Shown in pieces: positions 1 through 10,172 of a stretch of 64,000 nt of DNA. The stretch covers positions 195,162,935 to 195,226,934 of the forward strand of contig CP136061.1 of NCBI GenBank assembly GCA_032622095.1, given 5' to 3'. Origin of the DNA: Siphonodentalium dalli. Taxonomy: Eukaryota; Mollusca; Scaphopoda; Gadilida; Siphonodentaliidae. Within the stretch, counting starts at the first letter, position 1; each line of letters opens with the position of its first letter. The notes beneath the pieces were generated by a model that did no database searches, was not told the origin of the DNA, and saw only the letters and a program-made list of their open reading frames with translations. The position numbers and the translations under genes were made by a program.

Positions 1-221
1 ATACTATCAACGAGGTTTTAATTAGTTTTTTTCTTTTTCTTAGACAATACAAGTTGCAACAACAAACATTTTAGACGAACATCTAGTACACATATTTTAG
101 CGAGTTCATGTAGGCCTACGTATAGCCATGCAAGCACATACCCACCCGTCGTTATCGCTATATATCAGTGTATACACAGTCCGTATGAAGACTCGGCAAT
201 ATCACTATAATTTTAGGTAAG

Positions 222-305
222 TAAAATCGCGATACGTATCGTATCGTGACCTCTGAATCGCGATAAACATCGACACACCCCATACCCCGTATCGTTACAC
301 CCCTA
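222..305. mobile_element. Terminal fragment of a hAT-like element (right end only)
   Basis: The segment is built from words such as ATCGCGAT, GTATCG and CGATAC and ends in GTTACACCCCTA. Read on the minus strand this begins TAGGGGTGTAACGATAC, a terminal style known from hAT non-autonomous elements. No partner terminus is visible before it, so the other end is missing or lies before the window. A target duplication cannot be tested. Confidence 0.45.
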
Positions 306-360
306 CAGATACCTGCTGTTAAAATCCGATACGAAGCATTTGCCGAACAAAGACCGCTTA

Positions 361-2216
361 TTAGCTCAACTTACTTTTGTAAGTTTGAGCTATTGCCATG
401 GCTTGGCGTCCGTCGTCCGTGTGTCCGTCAACAATATCCTTTGGCGCGGGCTACAGGTCGTACCTTTGGTCTGATCTTTATGAAATTTTGCATGAATGTT
501 GACATTGACATGTAGATGGGAACGAGTCATTTTGGGGTCATTCGGCCAAAAAACATGGCCGCTGGTGGCCATTTTGGATTTCAAAATTCAATCCATTGGC
601 GCGGGCTACAGGTCGTACTGTTCGTCTGATCATTATGAAATTTGTCATGGATGTTAATATTGACATGTAGATGGGAACGAGTCATTTTGGGGTCGTTCGG
701 CCAAAAAACATGGCTGCTGGCAGCCATCTTGGATTTTACTCTTTGCATGACTAAATCCTTTGGCGCAGGCTACAGGTCGTAGTTTTGATCGGAACTTCAT
801 GAAATTTGTCATGGATGTTAACAATGACATGTAGATGGGAACGAGTGATTTTGGGGTTGTTCTGCCAAAAAACATGGCCGCCAGCAGCCATCTTGGATTT
901 TACTCTTTGCATGACTAAATCCTTTGGCGCGGGCTACAGGTCGTACCTTTGGTCTGATCTTTATGAAATTTGTCATGAATGTTGACATTGACATATAGAT
1001 GGGAACGAGTCATTTTGGGGTCATTCGGCCAAAAAACATGGCCGCTGGTGGCCATTTTGGATTTCAAAATTCAATCCATTGGCGCGGGCTACAGGTCGTA
1101 CTGTTCGTCTGATCATCATGAAATTTGTCATGGATGTTAATATTGACATGTAGATGGGAACGAGTGATTTTGGGGTCGTTCAGCCAAAAGACATGGCCGC
1201 CAGCAGCCATCTTGGATTTTACTCTTTGCATGACTAAATTCTTTGGCGCGGGCTACAGGTCGTAGCTTTGGTCAGAACTTCATGAAATTTGTCATGGATG
1301 TTAACAATGACATGTAGATGGGAATGAGTGATTTTGGGGTCGTTCGGCCAAAAAACATGGCCGCCAGCAGCCATCTTGGATTTTACTCTTTGCATGACTA
1401 AATCCTTTGGCCTGACCTTTGGTCTGACCTTTATGAAATTTGTCATGAATATTGATATTGACATGTATATGGGAACGAGTCATTTTGGGGTCATACGGCC
1501 AAAAAAACATGGCCGCTGGCAGCCATCTTGGATTTCAAAATTCAACCCATTGGCACGGGCTACAGGTCGTACTGTTTGTCTGATCATCATGATATTTATC
1601 ATGGATGTTAATATTAACATGTAGATGGGAACGAGTCATTTTGGGTTCGTTTGGCTAAAAAACATGTCCGCCAGCAGCCATATTGGATTTTACTCTTTGC
1701 ATGAATAAATCCTTTGGTGCGGGCTACAGGTCGTAGCTTTGGTCGGAACTTCATGAAATTTGTCATGTATGTTAACAATGACATGTAGATGGGAAACGAG
1801 TCATTTTGGGGTCGTTCAGCCGAAAAACATGGCCACCAGCAGCCATCTTGGATTTTACTCTTTGCATGACTAAATCCATTGGCACAGGCTACAGGTCATA
1901 CCTTTGATCAGATCATTATGAGATTTGTAAAGGCTGTAGATGGGAACAAGTCATTTTGGGGTAATTCTGAAAAAAACATGGCTGCCGGTGGCCATTTTAG
2001 AATTTACTCTTTGCATCAATAAATCCTTTGGCACACCATAATCACCACATCCCTGATCCGATCATTATGAAACCTGTTATGAATGTTGATATTGACATGT
2101 ACATCTAGTCTTACTTAGAATTTCAATTAGCACTTTTCCTATTCCTCCATTTACTGTCGACCATTAAATTATTCCCCTACCTAAGTTGAGCTGCAGTGTC
2201 ATTGACACTTTCATTA
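361..2216. repeat. Family E modular repeat, copy 1 (155/164-bp units)
   Basis: The copy starts with a hairpin (AGCTCAACTTA, short loop, TAAGTTTGAGCT), then a leader rich in GTCCGTC. About eleven tandem units follow, spaced 155 or 164 bp apart, each opening GGCGCGGGCTACAGGTCGTA and carrying ATGTAGATGGGAACGAGTCA and CGGCCAAAAAACATGGCCGC. It ends AAGTTGAGCTGCAGTGTC followed by GACACTTTCATT, again a hairpin. Both strands give short periodic reading frames, which are by-products of the repeat. The layout of terminal hairpins around a tandem core resembles non-autonomous Helitron/Helentron-type elements described in bivalves; that assignment is an inference. It lies in the LSM3 intron that precedes the exon at 3486. 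Confidence 0.85.
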
Positions 2217-3485
2217 AATTGGTGCACTTTACAAGAGTAAGAAACTACTATACCTGTGCTACATAAAATTTGTCAGCGATATTTTCAAAAATCACAATAA
2301 AAGTTATCGTTTCCATGTTCCCTTTCTGATCTATACATGTATTATGTCTTAATATACATGCACCATGATTTTTTTAATTCTTATTATGCCATGTTTTATC
2401 TATTGTTATTTATATTTTATTTGGTACTTTATTGAATAAAGTTAAATTAACCAATAATTAATGAGTTGGTTGTGCTTCGACAATTCATAGTAATGACGTC
2501 AATACATTCCTATCGTAGTGCAATTTTCTGTAAACCGAACACCTCTCTAAAGCGAACAAGAGGGCCATTCCGAAAGTTGTTCGGTTGGAGAGGTTTTACT
2601 GTATATGATGATAAAACTTGTTTTTGTGTGAAATGAAATTTGGCATGGAGGTTTGCCATCACTAATGCTTTTAAAAGAGTGCCCAATGACGTTGTTTGCA
2701 ATATAGTTCTGTCCGACTTGATTACTCAAACAAATATCAACTGATTTCAATAATTTTAGGTATTCATGAAGGTTTTATTCAGTCATCAGAGGCCAGATTA
2801 CCTTTTGATTTAAGCCACATCAGATATTTAATAGACCTGAGTGGAAATTCACCTTGGCATGGGAAACCATGGGTGGTGCACTTGTTTTGCCTGAGTTATG
2901 GCCCTTAGTTTGTCATTTATTCATAATTTGTATCCGTCTGGCTCTTCTGCTGATGTTAGCATTGAACTCAATAATGTTAGTATACTAGTTGACTGCTCAT
3001 GAGATTTCTCATGTGTACAAATTTCTTTGATTTGTACACAGCATAAACAACATCTGAATTCCACTTGTTCAACTTTTGCTGAATTTGGGGTTTCCATATG
3101 GTCACTTCAGTATTTGGGTTCCTACCTGGCCATTGTTTGAATTTGTGCTGTGGGTGTTTTGAATTTTATATTGAATTTTCAAAAGTAGTTCAATTCCAGA
3201 AAAATATATTCAAATATAAATTTATATAAAAAATTTAGAAATTGATAAAAGCTCACCCATCTATTAAATGTTATGACTGTTCGATCAAATGCATGCTTTA
3301 GTCCTCGGACATCTGCATCATATATAACTTTTCCTCCAGAGATTTGCATGGAATGCCCCATTCAAAGTTTGTCACTTCACCTCCCTCTTATAGAAAGACA
3401 CACCCAAACAAAGACCCTCTAGCAACATCCTTGACGACGTATAAGCTGAGACTAAGTAAATTGTCTGAACATATAATCATTTCAG
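2217..3485. other. LSM3: Intronic AT-rich DNA upstream of an LSM3 exon
   Basis: I see no coding exon here. In particular I could not find the LSm3 N-terminal exon (Sm1 strand region), so that exon probably lies before the window. The only recognisable element is a pogo-like terminus, listed separately. The last bases form a usable 3' splice site ending TTTCAG at 3485. Confidence 0.6.
2528..2601. mobile_element. Pogo/Tigger-like inverted-repeat remnant
   Basis: Read on the minus strand this starts CAGTAAAACCTCTCCAACCG and ends GGTGTTCGGTTTACAG. The opening CAGTAAAACCTCT, next to a TA dinucleotide at 2602-2603, resembles pogo/Tigger terminal repeats. Only a short fragment remains and no transposase is present. 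Confidence 0.4.
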
Positions 3486-3581
3486 GCCTACGATCAGCAT
3501 CTGAATATGATTCTTGGAGATGTTGAAGAGACTGTTACCACGATTGAGATTGATGAAGAAACCTTTGAGGAAATATATAAG
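3486..3581 (+). CDS. LSM3: LSM3 internal coding exon (LSm3, U6 snRNA-associated Sm-like protein)
   Basis: The exon has 32 codons in phase 0 at both ends. It is preceded by a 3' splice site (TTTCAG, ending 3485) and followed by a donor AAG|GTACAG at 3582. It encodes [17 protein letters not shown], then [15 protein letters not shown]. From memory this equals human LSm3 residues 45-76 with a single Y-to-F change. The segment carries the end of the Sm1 motif (the hydrophobic-x-D-x-H-x-N-hydrophobic RNA-contact pattern) and the acidic linker before Sm2. LSm3 is a subunit of the heteroheptameric LSm2-8 ring that binds the U6 snRNA 3' tail in the nucleus and of the LSm1-7 ring in cytoplasmic mRNA decay. 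The exon boundaries match those I remember for vertebrate LSM3. The next exon is at 10656. Confidence 0.95.
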
Positions 3582-3727
3582 GTACAGTTGTCTCTCTTCT
3601 TCTGTTTGCTGTATTACATTTGTAGAAATCCTACACTTTACAGTGCACAGGAAATATTGAACTGGCTTGATGATGTTGACTCTATCAAGTCAGGCACATC
3701 CTGAATTTGACTATTATAGTTATATTT

Positions 3728-4360
3728 GTCCCCCGAAAAAATTATGGAGGACTATTACTATGATAGTCTGAGAGCATGTCTGTCCATGCATCCGTCCATC
3801 CGGGTTGTTTGGATGATAACTTGAGTAATATTCAACATAATTTCTTGATATTTGGTACATGGTTCACATTTGAGAAGATGCATGTCAAGTTCAATTTTTA
3901 GTCACGGTCCGATGATCTTTGACTTAGTTATGCCCCTTTTTGTCCCCCAAAAAATTTCGGAGGACTATTTTAATCAGTACGGTCCAATTATTTCTGACAG
4001 AGTTATGCCCATTTTTATGTTTACCCATACCATGTAAGGTAAACATAGTGTCGTTGTCCGGATTGACCACTCGTCGTCCGTCTGTCCGTAACATTTTCTA
4101 TCCAATCAGAAGCAAATTTTGTATATGGGTATATCAGCCCAAAATACAGATCGAGTTCGAATTTGGGTTTGATCCGAGTTTTTGTTACAGAGTTATGGCC
4201 CTTTTTCTACTTAGAATTCACACATTCTGCCATAACTCAAACATTTTTTATCTGATTGGAACCAAATTTGGTATGTGAGTTTCACAGCCCAAAATACAGA
4301 TCTAGTTCGAATATGGGTTTGATCCAATTTATTTTAAAGGAGTTATGACCCTTTTTCGAG
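3728..4360. repeat. Family F modular repeat, copy 1
   Basis: It opens with GTCCCCCGAAAAAATTATGG and a leader rich in GTCCATCC/GTCCGTC. Degenerate units follow, each containing GGATGATAACTTGAG, TTTGGTATGTG, CAAGTTCGAA, TTTGGGTTTGATCC and GAGTTATGCCCCTTTTT, ending in ACTTAGAA. Units are roughly 130-190 bp. Short open frames across it are repeat artefacts. The dispersed family recurs at 5214, 12656, 27407, 38750 and 50335. Confidence 0.75.
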
Positions 4361-5213
4361 AAAAAAAATTTGAAAAAAAATTGATTTAAAAAAGAATTTA
4401 TTTTTAACTTTTATAATACATGTAATAATAAAAAAAATGTCATTGACATTTGTTTTCATTTAGATATTGATGATTATGATACAAGTTGATAAAAAGATTT
4501 CCAATGTGTCCCTTTAATTTTTTAAAATAATTAAAAACAATTATAACCATTATAACTCTGCCAAGGGTACCCCGAATCACCACACCAAATTTGATTAAAT
4601 CGGTCCAAAATCTTGTGTTATCTACTGGTAAATCTGTTTGGAGCAACATTAAATCCAATTCACCAATTGCATTTGGACTACTTAGCTATTGATAAAGCTA
4701 TATTATTTTCTGATGTCTCTTATGCCAATGTGCAAATAATCTGATAAAGAAGCCTGTGGTATCTAATTTAAAATAAAGATTCAACAATAAACATCACATG
4801 ATATTAACAGTAGACTTGGACATCTGTGCTGCAGAGTTATATCTTCAGATGGTCTGATATCATTATAATTGTTATTGGTTTAATAGAGGTCAGTGTTCAA
4901 CATAAACAATTCCTGTGATTTTTTGACAGCATACTAGGACACATTATTATTGTAAACTTAAATTGGACTCTCTTAACCCAAGTATTCCATGTCCAGGGCA
5001 CACCTACACATTTAACCCACGGACTTGCTGGCTGTGGCGGTTTAGCATTACAGATCCTGTACCAGTGCATTCTCTTATATAAATGCCAGTGACCCATAAA
5101 TTCCAATAATTTGTGTTATGTACATTTGTCTATAATAGTACATAACAGTATACTCTATAATTCAACACCAAAACTCTCATTTATCCGATCATATTAATTT
5201 TTTATCGCCAAGG
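4361..5213. other. Unassigned AT-rich intronic sequence
   Basis: I see no exon, tandem repeat or transposon terminus that I can support. Poly(A)/poly(T)-rich tracts occur around 4363-4440, which may be the decayed tail of the preceding F copy. Confidence 0.5.
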
Positions 5214-5805
5214 GATGGGTTAACATCTGCCGATCGTAATCGGCCTCTCGTTTTACTTAGAAATCGCTGTTTTTGTGTTGTCCGCATGGTAACTTGAACA
5301 AAATTCGAACAAAATTCAACAGAATTTCTTGATATTTGGTATGTGGTTCTCATTTGAGAAGACAGAGGGCATGTTCGAATTTGGGGGTTACGGTCCAATG
5401 ATCTTTGACTGAGTTATGCCCCTTTTTCGACTTAGAAATTGCTGTTTTTGGTTTGTCTGGATGGTAACTTGAGCAACATTCAATTTAATTCGAAATTGCA
5501 GTTTTTGTGTTGTCCGAGAATCCTTTATATTTGGTACGTGGTTCTTACTTGAGAAGACGCAGGCCTAGTTCTATTTTGGTGGAGTTATGCCCCCACTTTT
5601 CTTTTCTTTTTTACATAGAAATCTCAGTTTTTGCATTTTCCGGATGATAACTTCAGCAATATTGAAAAGAATTTCTCAAAATGTGGTACGTGGTATGCAG
5701 GCCAAGTTCGATTATGGTCACAGTCCAATGATTTTTGACAGAGTTATGCCCCTTTTTCAACTGCCACATCCTTTCCGCCGTTTCCGGGGACATGGGGTCT
5801 TCAAC
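5214..5805. repeat. Family F modular repeat, copy 2
   Basis: The F words recur (GATGGTAACTTGA, TTTGGTACGTGGTTCT, GAGAAGACGCAGG, GAGTTATGCCCCTTTTTC). The copy ends with CCGTTTCCGGGGACATGGGG, the same type of closing segment seen at 13600 and 50915. It abuts the family E copy that starts at 5812. Confidence 0.7.
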
Positions 5806-5811
5806 CTTTTA

Positions 5812-6808
5812 TTAGCTCAACTTTACTTTGTAAAGTTTGAGTTATTGCCATGGCTTTGTCGTCCGTAGTCTGTGTGTGCGTAAGGCGTCAACAATAGAGG
5901 CTACAGGTCGTTCCTTTGATCGGATCATTATGAAATTTGTCATAGCTGTTGACATCAACATTTGTACCGGAATGATTCATTTTGGGGTCATTCGGACAAA
6001 AAACATGGCCGCCAGTGGCCATCTTTGATTTCAAAATTCAATCCATTAGCACGGGCCACAGGTCGTACTGTTTATCTGATCATCATGAAATTTGTCATGG
6101 ATGTTAATATTGACATGTAGATGGGAAACGAGTCATTTTGTGGTCATTCGGCCCAAAAACATGACCGCCAGCAGCCATCTTGAATTTTACTCTTTGTATG
6201 ACTAAATCCTTTAGCACGGGCTACAGGTCGTACCTTTAGTCTGATCATCATAAAATTTGTCATGGATGTTAACAATGACATGTAGATGGGAACGAGTCAT
6301 TTTCGGGTCATTCAGCCAAAAAACATGGCCGCCAGCAGCCACCTTGGATTTTACTCTTTGTATGACTAAATCCTTTAGCATGGGCTACAGGTCGTACCTT
6401 TAGTCTGATCATCATAAAATTTGTCATGGATGTTAATATTGACATGTAGATGGGAACGAGTTATTTTGGGGGTCATTCGGCCAAAAAACATGGCGCCAGC
6501 AGCCATCTTGGATTTTACTCTTTGTATGACTAAATCCTTTAGCGCGGGCTACAGGTCGTACCTTTAGTCTGATCATCATGAAATTTGTCATGGATGTTAA
6601 CAATAACATGTAGATGGGAACGAGTCATTTTGGGGTCATTCGGCCAAAAAACATGGCCGCCAGCAGCCATCTTGGATTTTACTCTGTGTGACTAAATTCT
6701 TTACTGCTCATTTTTACACTCCTTTTTAATCTCTATATTCATTGCTGATCACAGAAAAATTACCTTCTTTACAAAGTTGAGGTACAGTGTCATTGACACT
6801 TTCATTAA
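5812..6808. repeat. Family E modular repeat, copy 2
   Basis: It starts TTAGCTCAACTTTACTTTG with its hairpin and carries about five units of the 164-bp type (ACAGGTCGTACCTTTAGTCT, GACATGTAGATGGGAACGAG). It ends AAGTTGAGGTACAGTGTC followed by GACACTTTCATT. The units share TTTAGCACGGGC and CTTTGTATGACTAAAT variants, so this copy amplified its own unit locally rather than inheriting the array of copy 1. Confidence 0.8.
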
Positions 6809-6903
6809 TATTTGTAGATGAATTTGGTGGTACCAAATCAATTATAAGATCGCTTACTCCTATCAACTTTTTGACCAATTTATGTACATATACGATCATG
6901 AAT

Positions 6904-7054
6904 TTAATTGTGTGGAAACATGCTTTCATTCTATTTCCTTACAAAAGGAAATATGGAACCGATGACAATATTTTTTAATCGTGTGGAAACATACACTTTC
7001 ATTCTATTTCATTACAAAAGGAAATTTGGAACCGAGGACAATATTTTTTAATCG
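6904..7054. repeat. Two-copy tandem duplication (71-73 bp unit)
   Basis: The block opening TTAATTGTGTGGAAACAT and containing TTACAAAAGGAAAT, GGAACCGA and GACAATATTTT is repeated once, with starts at 6904 and 6975 and a third partial start at 7048. The copies differ at a handful of positions. There is no coding potential that I can support. Confidence 0.75.
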
Positions 7055-7262
7055 TGTGATTTCTCATTTTGGATTATGCATCTTTTATCATATTCACGAA
7101 ATGGCAATATCAGTATCCAATTATAGTTCAGTTGTTCACCAACAAATTAGCAATTGCATAAGTACTCATTCCCCTTGCTGGTGATAAAATTTCTCAGAAC
7201 TTTTGATGAAAAAACCTCACTTGAGGTTTACTTCTCTGATAAGAAGTGTGAAAATAACTTAA

Positions 7263-7496
7263 CCCTTTTATGATGGGAGCTGTGCTGGTGCAGCATTAAA
7301 AATCATGTGCCAGTGCATTCTCTTATATATGGGAGTATCCCATAGGGAGCCTCGCATATATAAGAGAATACTGGCTTACATGGTCAAGGTAAATATTGTT
7401 AGGCCAATGTATTTTCTTTTATATGTGAGGCTCCCAATGGAGAATCCATTGGCACAGGGTTTTCGCAAAATGTCAGGAAGCTTCAGCCATGAAGGG
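7263..7496. mobile_element. Family B TTAA-flanked double-hairpin MITE, copy 1
   Basis: The element is flanked by TTAA (7259-7262 and 7497-7500). Imperfect inverted ends begin CCCTTTTATGA on the left and CCCTTCATGG on the right (minus strand). Inside are two palindromes built on CATTCTCTTATATATG and CATATATAAGAGAAT, joined by a segment that includes CTTACATGGTCAAGG. TTAA target duplication with CCC-type ends is the piggyBac-superfamily hallmark. There is no transposase, so the element is non-autonomous. Confidence 0.8.
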
Positions 7497-7500
7497 TTAA

Positions 7501-8091
7501 CCCTTTGAACCTGTAACGTAAACAAATTTGCATAATTTTTCTGTCCGTATGTGGTTGAATCATGCATCATATAACGTGATCTGCCTTTGTTTTGATGAAA
7601 AAATATACTCTGCAACAATACCACAATTACATGGCACTGTATATGATTAAAATTGTCATATCTTGTCACATAGTAATCATGTGATCCCAGAAGGCATATC
7701 TGGTTGTTTGGAAATTTCCCCGGAAAATGCCGGACTCAAACCAAATTGGGATGCAACGAAACCACAATTGTCATGTCCCAATTTGACAGAATTTTTGTTC
7801 TTTCTATGATTTGCCATTTTGCCATATCCGTAGTTACAATTACAGTTTCGGGTTTTCAAAAAACTCACAAATGCATCATAAGTTTGGGATTGTATCTCTG
7901 GTCCTCAATGTGGGAGTTGACTCTGAGATTGTGGCCTTAAAAATTGTAATCGCCATGTGGCCTTAATTTCTATCTCTTACCTGGCAATCAAATCATGATT
8001 ATGGCTAGCAGTTGAATCTGAATAACATGTCTCAGGTTGTCACTTGTCAAGATCTTGCTTTTTCTTATCAAAGCAGCTGATCAAAATGAGC
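7501..8091. other. Unassigned intronic sequence
   Basis: This is AT-rich DNA with short open frames on both strands and no recognisable domain, repeat or splice pair. Confidence 0.45.
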
Positions 8092-8099
8092 TTTGCATG

Positions 8100-8472
8100 T
8101 AGGCTGCAATGATTCATTGTGATTTCAATGTATCGTGATACACTTTCAAATGATACGCGTATCGTGTCATGTGTATCGCGATACAGGAAATCACGTTTGA
8201 AGATGGGCAAGTGTGAAAAAGCAAAAACCTCCAATTATCTCTCAAGTTTACATGTACATGTATACTATGTATATTTGACTCATCTAGCCAACAATTAAAG
8301 TCTATTTTATTTTAAAATGAACTCTACCTCCAGTTATAAACTTGTTGTTTCTGATAACTCAGGCAGTATTCATTTAGAAACACTAATTTAGTGTATCGTG
8401 ATATGTATTATTTCGTTGATCATGTGTCATGATTCGTATCGTATCATGACAAAGTGTATCATTGCAGCCCTA
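8100..8472. mobile_element. hAT-type MITE with 8-bp target duplication
   Basis: A perfect 8-bp direct repeat TTTGCATG (8092-8099 and 8473-8480) flanks inverted ends: TAGGCTGCAATGAT on the left and, on the minus strand from the right, TAGGGCTGCAATGATAC. Subterminal DNA is rich in GTATCG, CGATAC and ATCGCGAT words, partly symmetrical between the two ends. An 8-bp duplication with T/CA-type ends is diagnostic of hAT insertion. At 373 bp with no transposase exon, it is non-autonomous. Confidence 0.88.
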
Positions 8473-8696
8473 TTTGCATGCAACCATTGAACCCATCACT
8501 GACTATGACTAGATAACTACATAATTAAGTACAACATTATTGTGGCAATCAGAAACATATCACATTACTGCGTGGCAAGAGGTTTGAGTGGCACAATTTT
8601 CTGCCAAACGAACTAGTAGTCATTAATTCTGCGAAAAGGTTTTTGGACTGTCCGAAAAATTTATGACTACTAATAGCTATTCATCATTCTTATTAA

Positions 8697-9093
8697 CCCT
8701 TTACCCAACAAACCGGCCAAAACCGGCCAAATAAAGCTTCAACAGCCTAAAATATTTTTGGTCTGCAGTGTCTCAATAGAACCATACAAATATGGATATC
8801 ATTGGAACCGGCTCCTTGACCACATTGTGATAGTTACAGGTATGCCCTGTGCCAATGCATTCTCTTATATATGCGAGTCGACCATAGGTCGCCTCGCATA
8901 TATAAGAGAATGCATTGGCCTTAAAAAAAACTTTTTTTAACACTTTTTACCATTTTTTCTTACATTCTTTAACAATTTTATAATTTTTAATGTGTTAAGC
9001 CAATGCATTCTCTTATATATGCGAGGCGACCTATGGTCGACTCGCATATATAAGAGAATGCATTGGCACAGGGCCCTTCTGTTGGGTAAAGGG
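8697..9093. mobile_element. Family A TTAA-flanked nested-palindrome MITE, copy 1
   Basis: The element lies between TTAA at 8693-8696 and 9094-9097 with inverted ends CCCTTTACCCAACA. It contains two 69-bp near-perfect palindromes (8851-8919 and 8999-9067), each with arms GCCAATGCATTCTCTTATAT. The two palindromes are reverse complements of each other, so they can also pair across the AT-rich spacer. The left part holds a unique block with a doubled CCGGCCAAAA. Ends and TTAA target fit the piggyBac superfamily. Copies occur at 36362, 43121 (inverted) and 63925. Confidence 0.9.
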
Positions 9094-9097
9094 TTAA

Positions 9098-9466
9098 AGT
9101 GATGTGAAACATTCCGGTAGGGTGATAAAATAAAAAATGGAGAATAATCTTGCTCAAAGTAGTTATTTTTACAAATATTATATCCAAATTGACAACACAA
9201 ACCGTCGTTCTTATATATTGTTTAATTGCAGTGACTCTCGGTGGCCAAATCATTTTCGTTAGCTTATCACTGATAGTTGCGTCCTGAATCGAGAAGTTAA
9301 TATTTACAATTGAGCGTAGTTCAGACAATGTTTTCTATGCAGTTGTATGGTCGAGTTGCTTGAGATTTTTGCCGATGTGAGTAGAATGCTACGTTCCCAC
9401 AGTTGGCATAGTGTCTGAATACTAAATTATCAGTTCCACGCACCCGAGCAAGTCTATAATATGTCT
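9098..9466. mobile_element. Element X, copy 1 (369 bp, TTAA-bounded)
   Basis: It starts at TTAA 9094-9097, shared with element A, and ends at TTAA 9467-9470. In this copy X runs on the minus strand: it reads from AGACATATTATAG through TTCAGGACGCAACTATCAG and AATATATAAGAACGACGG to CACATCACT. The same 369-bp length and both boundaries recur at 42748-43116, and a 374-bp version is at 28586-28959. Three copies with identical TTAA edges define a discrete mobile unit. The termini are not obvious inverted repeats, and the reading frames it carries are not conserved among copies. Confidence 0.75.
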
Positions 9467-9590
9467 TTAATAGTAGTTCATTATGTGAAAGGTGTCTAAT
9501 GACTATACATGTATTGCCATAGTAATCCAAACAAAACATACCACATGAATGCAATACATCGATGGCTATTTCTTACAGGGGAATCTTTAA

Positions 9591-9949
9591 AGATGGTCTA
9601 TCTCTTCTTGGTCACAATTACAACAACATAATTTTTATAAAACCTGATTTCAAGACAATAAATAGCTATTTTGTGAATAAAATACAGACAAAACTGAAGA
9701 TGGGGGTATATTATTTGTCTAAGGCATAATAAAGTGGTTTATTTCGATCGTAATTCATGGTAAATCTCTTAGCTGATCTGCAATTTGCCGTGATTGAGAC
9801 TGCTATTAAAGAAGATAGAGTTCTACTTCCTGGTGTGCTCGAAAGGAGCTTTTCCGGACAGGTGTTTTCGATTCTTATCTATTATTTTATTATTATTTAT
9901 TATTTATTTGGATTCTATATAAAACTTGCTGAGAAGAGATAGACCATCT
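9591..9949. mobile_element. 359-bp TTAA-flanked inverted-repeat element
   Basis: TTAA (9587-9590 and 9950-9953) flanks inverted ends AGATGGTCTATCTCTTCTT and AGAAGAGATAGACCATCT. The inside holds a small open frame (9757-9942), not recognised, that contains GLN-poor sequence such as AVIETAIKEDRVLLPGVLER. I cannot tell whether this is captured host sequence or chance. No second copy is seen in the window. Confidence 0.75.
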
Positions 9950-10120
9950 TTAAAATTTTATTATGGAACTAAAATGTTAAAACATATACATGTAGCAACT
10001 ATTTTTATTTTTTATTTTTTATAATTTGGTACCTTAGAATGCAGTTGAACAGTGTTTATGTGGGTAAATAGTGTTGATAGCCTTATGTGTCCTATAATCA
10101 CCAATCAGAAATGTTTTCCA

Positions 10121-10162
10121 TAATCATTGAAGTTCATAATCATTGAAGTTCATAATCATTGA
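10121..10162. repeat. 16-bp tandem repeat, about 2.6 copies
   Basis: The word TAATCATTGAAGTTCA begins at 10121 and 10137, with a partial copy at 10153. Confidence 0.85.
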
Positions 10163-10172
10163 CATTATACCA

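Noticed and set aside
222-305. CpG-rich GTATCG/CGATAC sequence as a promoter
   Set aside because: The words and the TAGGGGTGTAAC end fit a hAT terminus better, and the complete element at 8100 shows the same style.
361-2216. Minus-strand frames such as those reading SHLHVNVNIHDKFHK repeatedly
   Set aside because: They recur with the 155/164-bp repeat at all E copies, change frame between units and have no domain; they are products of the tandem array.
3344-3526. Plus-strand frame overlapping the LSM3 exon
   Set aside because: It is a different frame from the conserved LSM3 reading frame and is crossed by the splice acceptor at 3485.
9757-9942. Small ORF (AVIETAIKEDRVLLPGV) as a gene
   Set aside because: It lies inside a TTAA-flanked inverted-repeat element, has no recognisable domain and runs into AT-rich low-complexity sequence; kept only as a remark.
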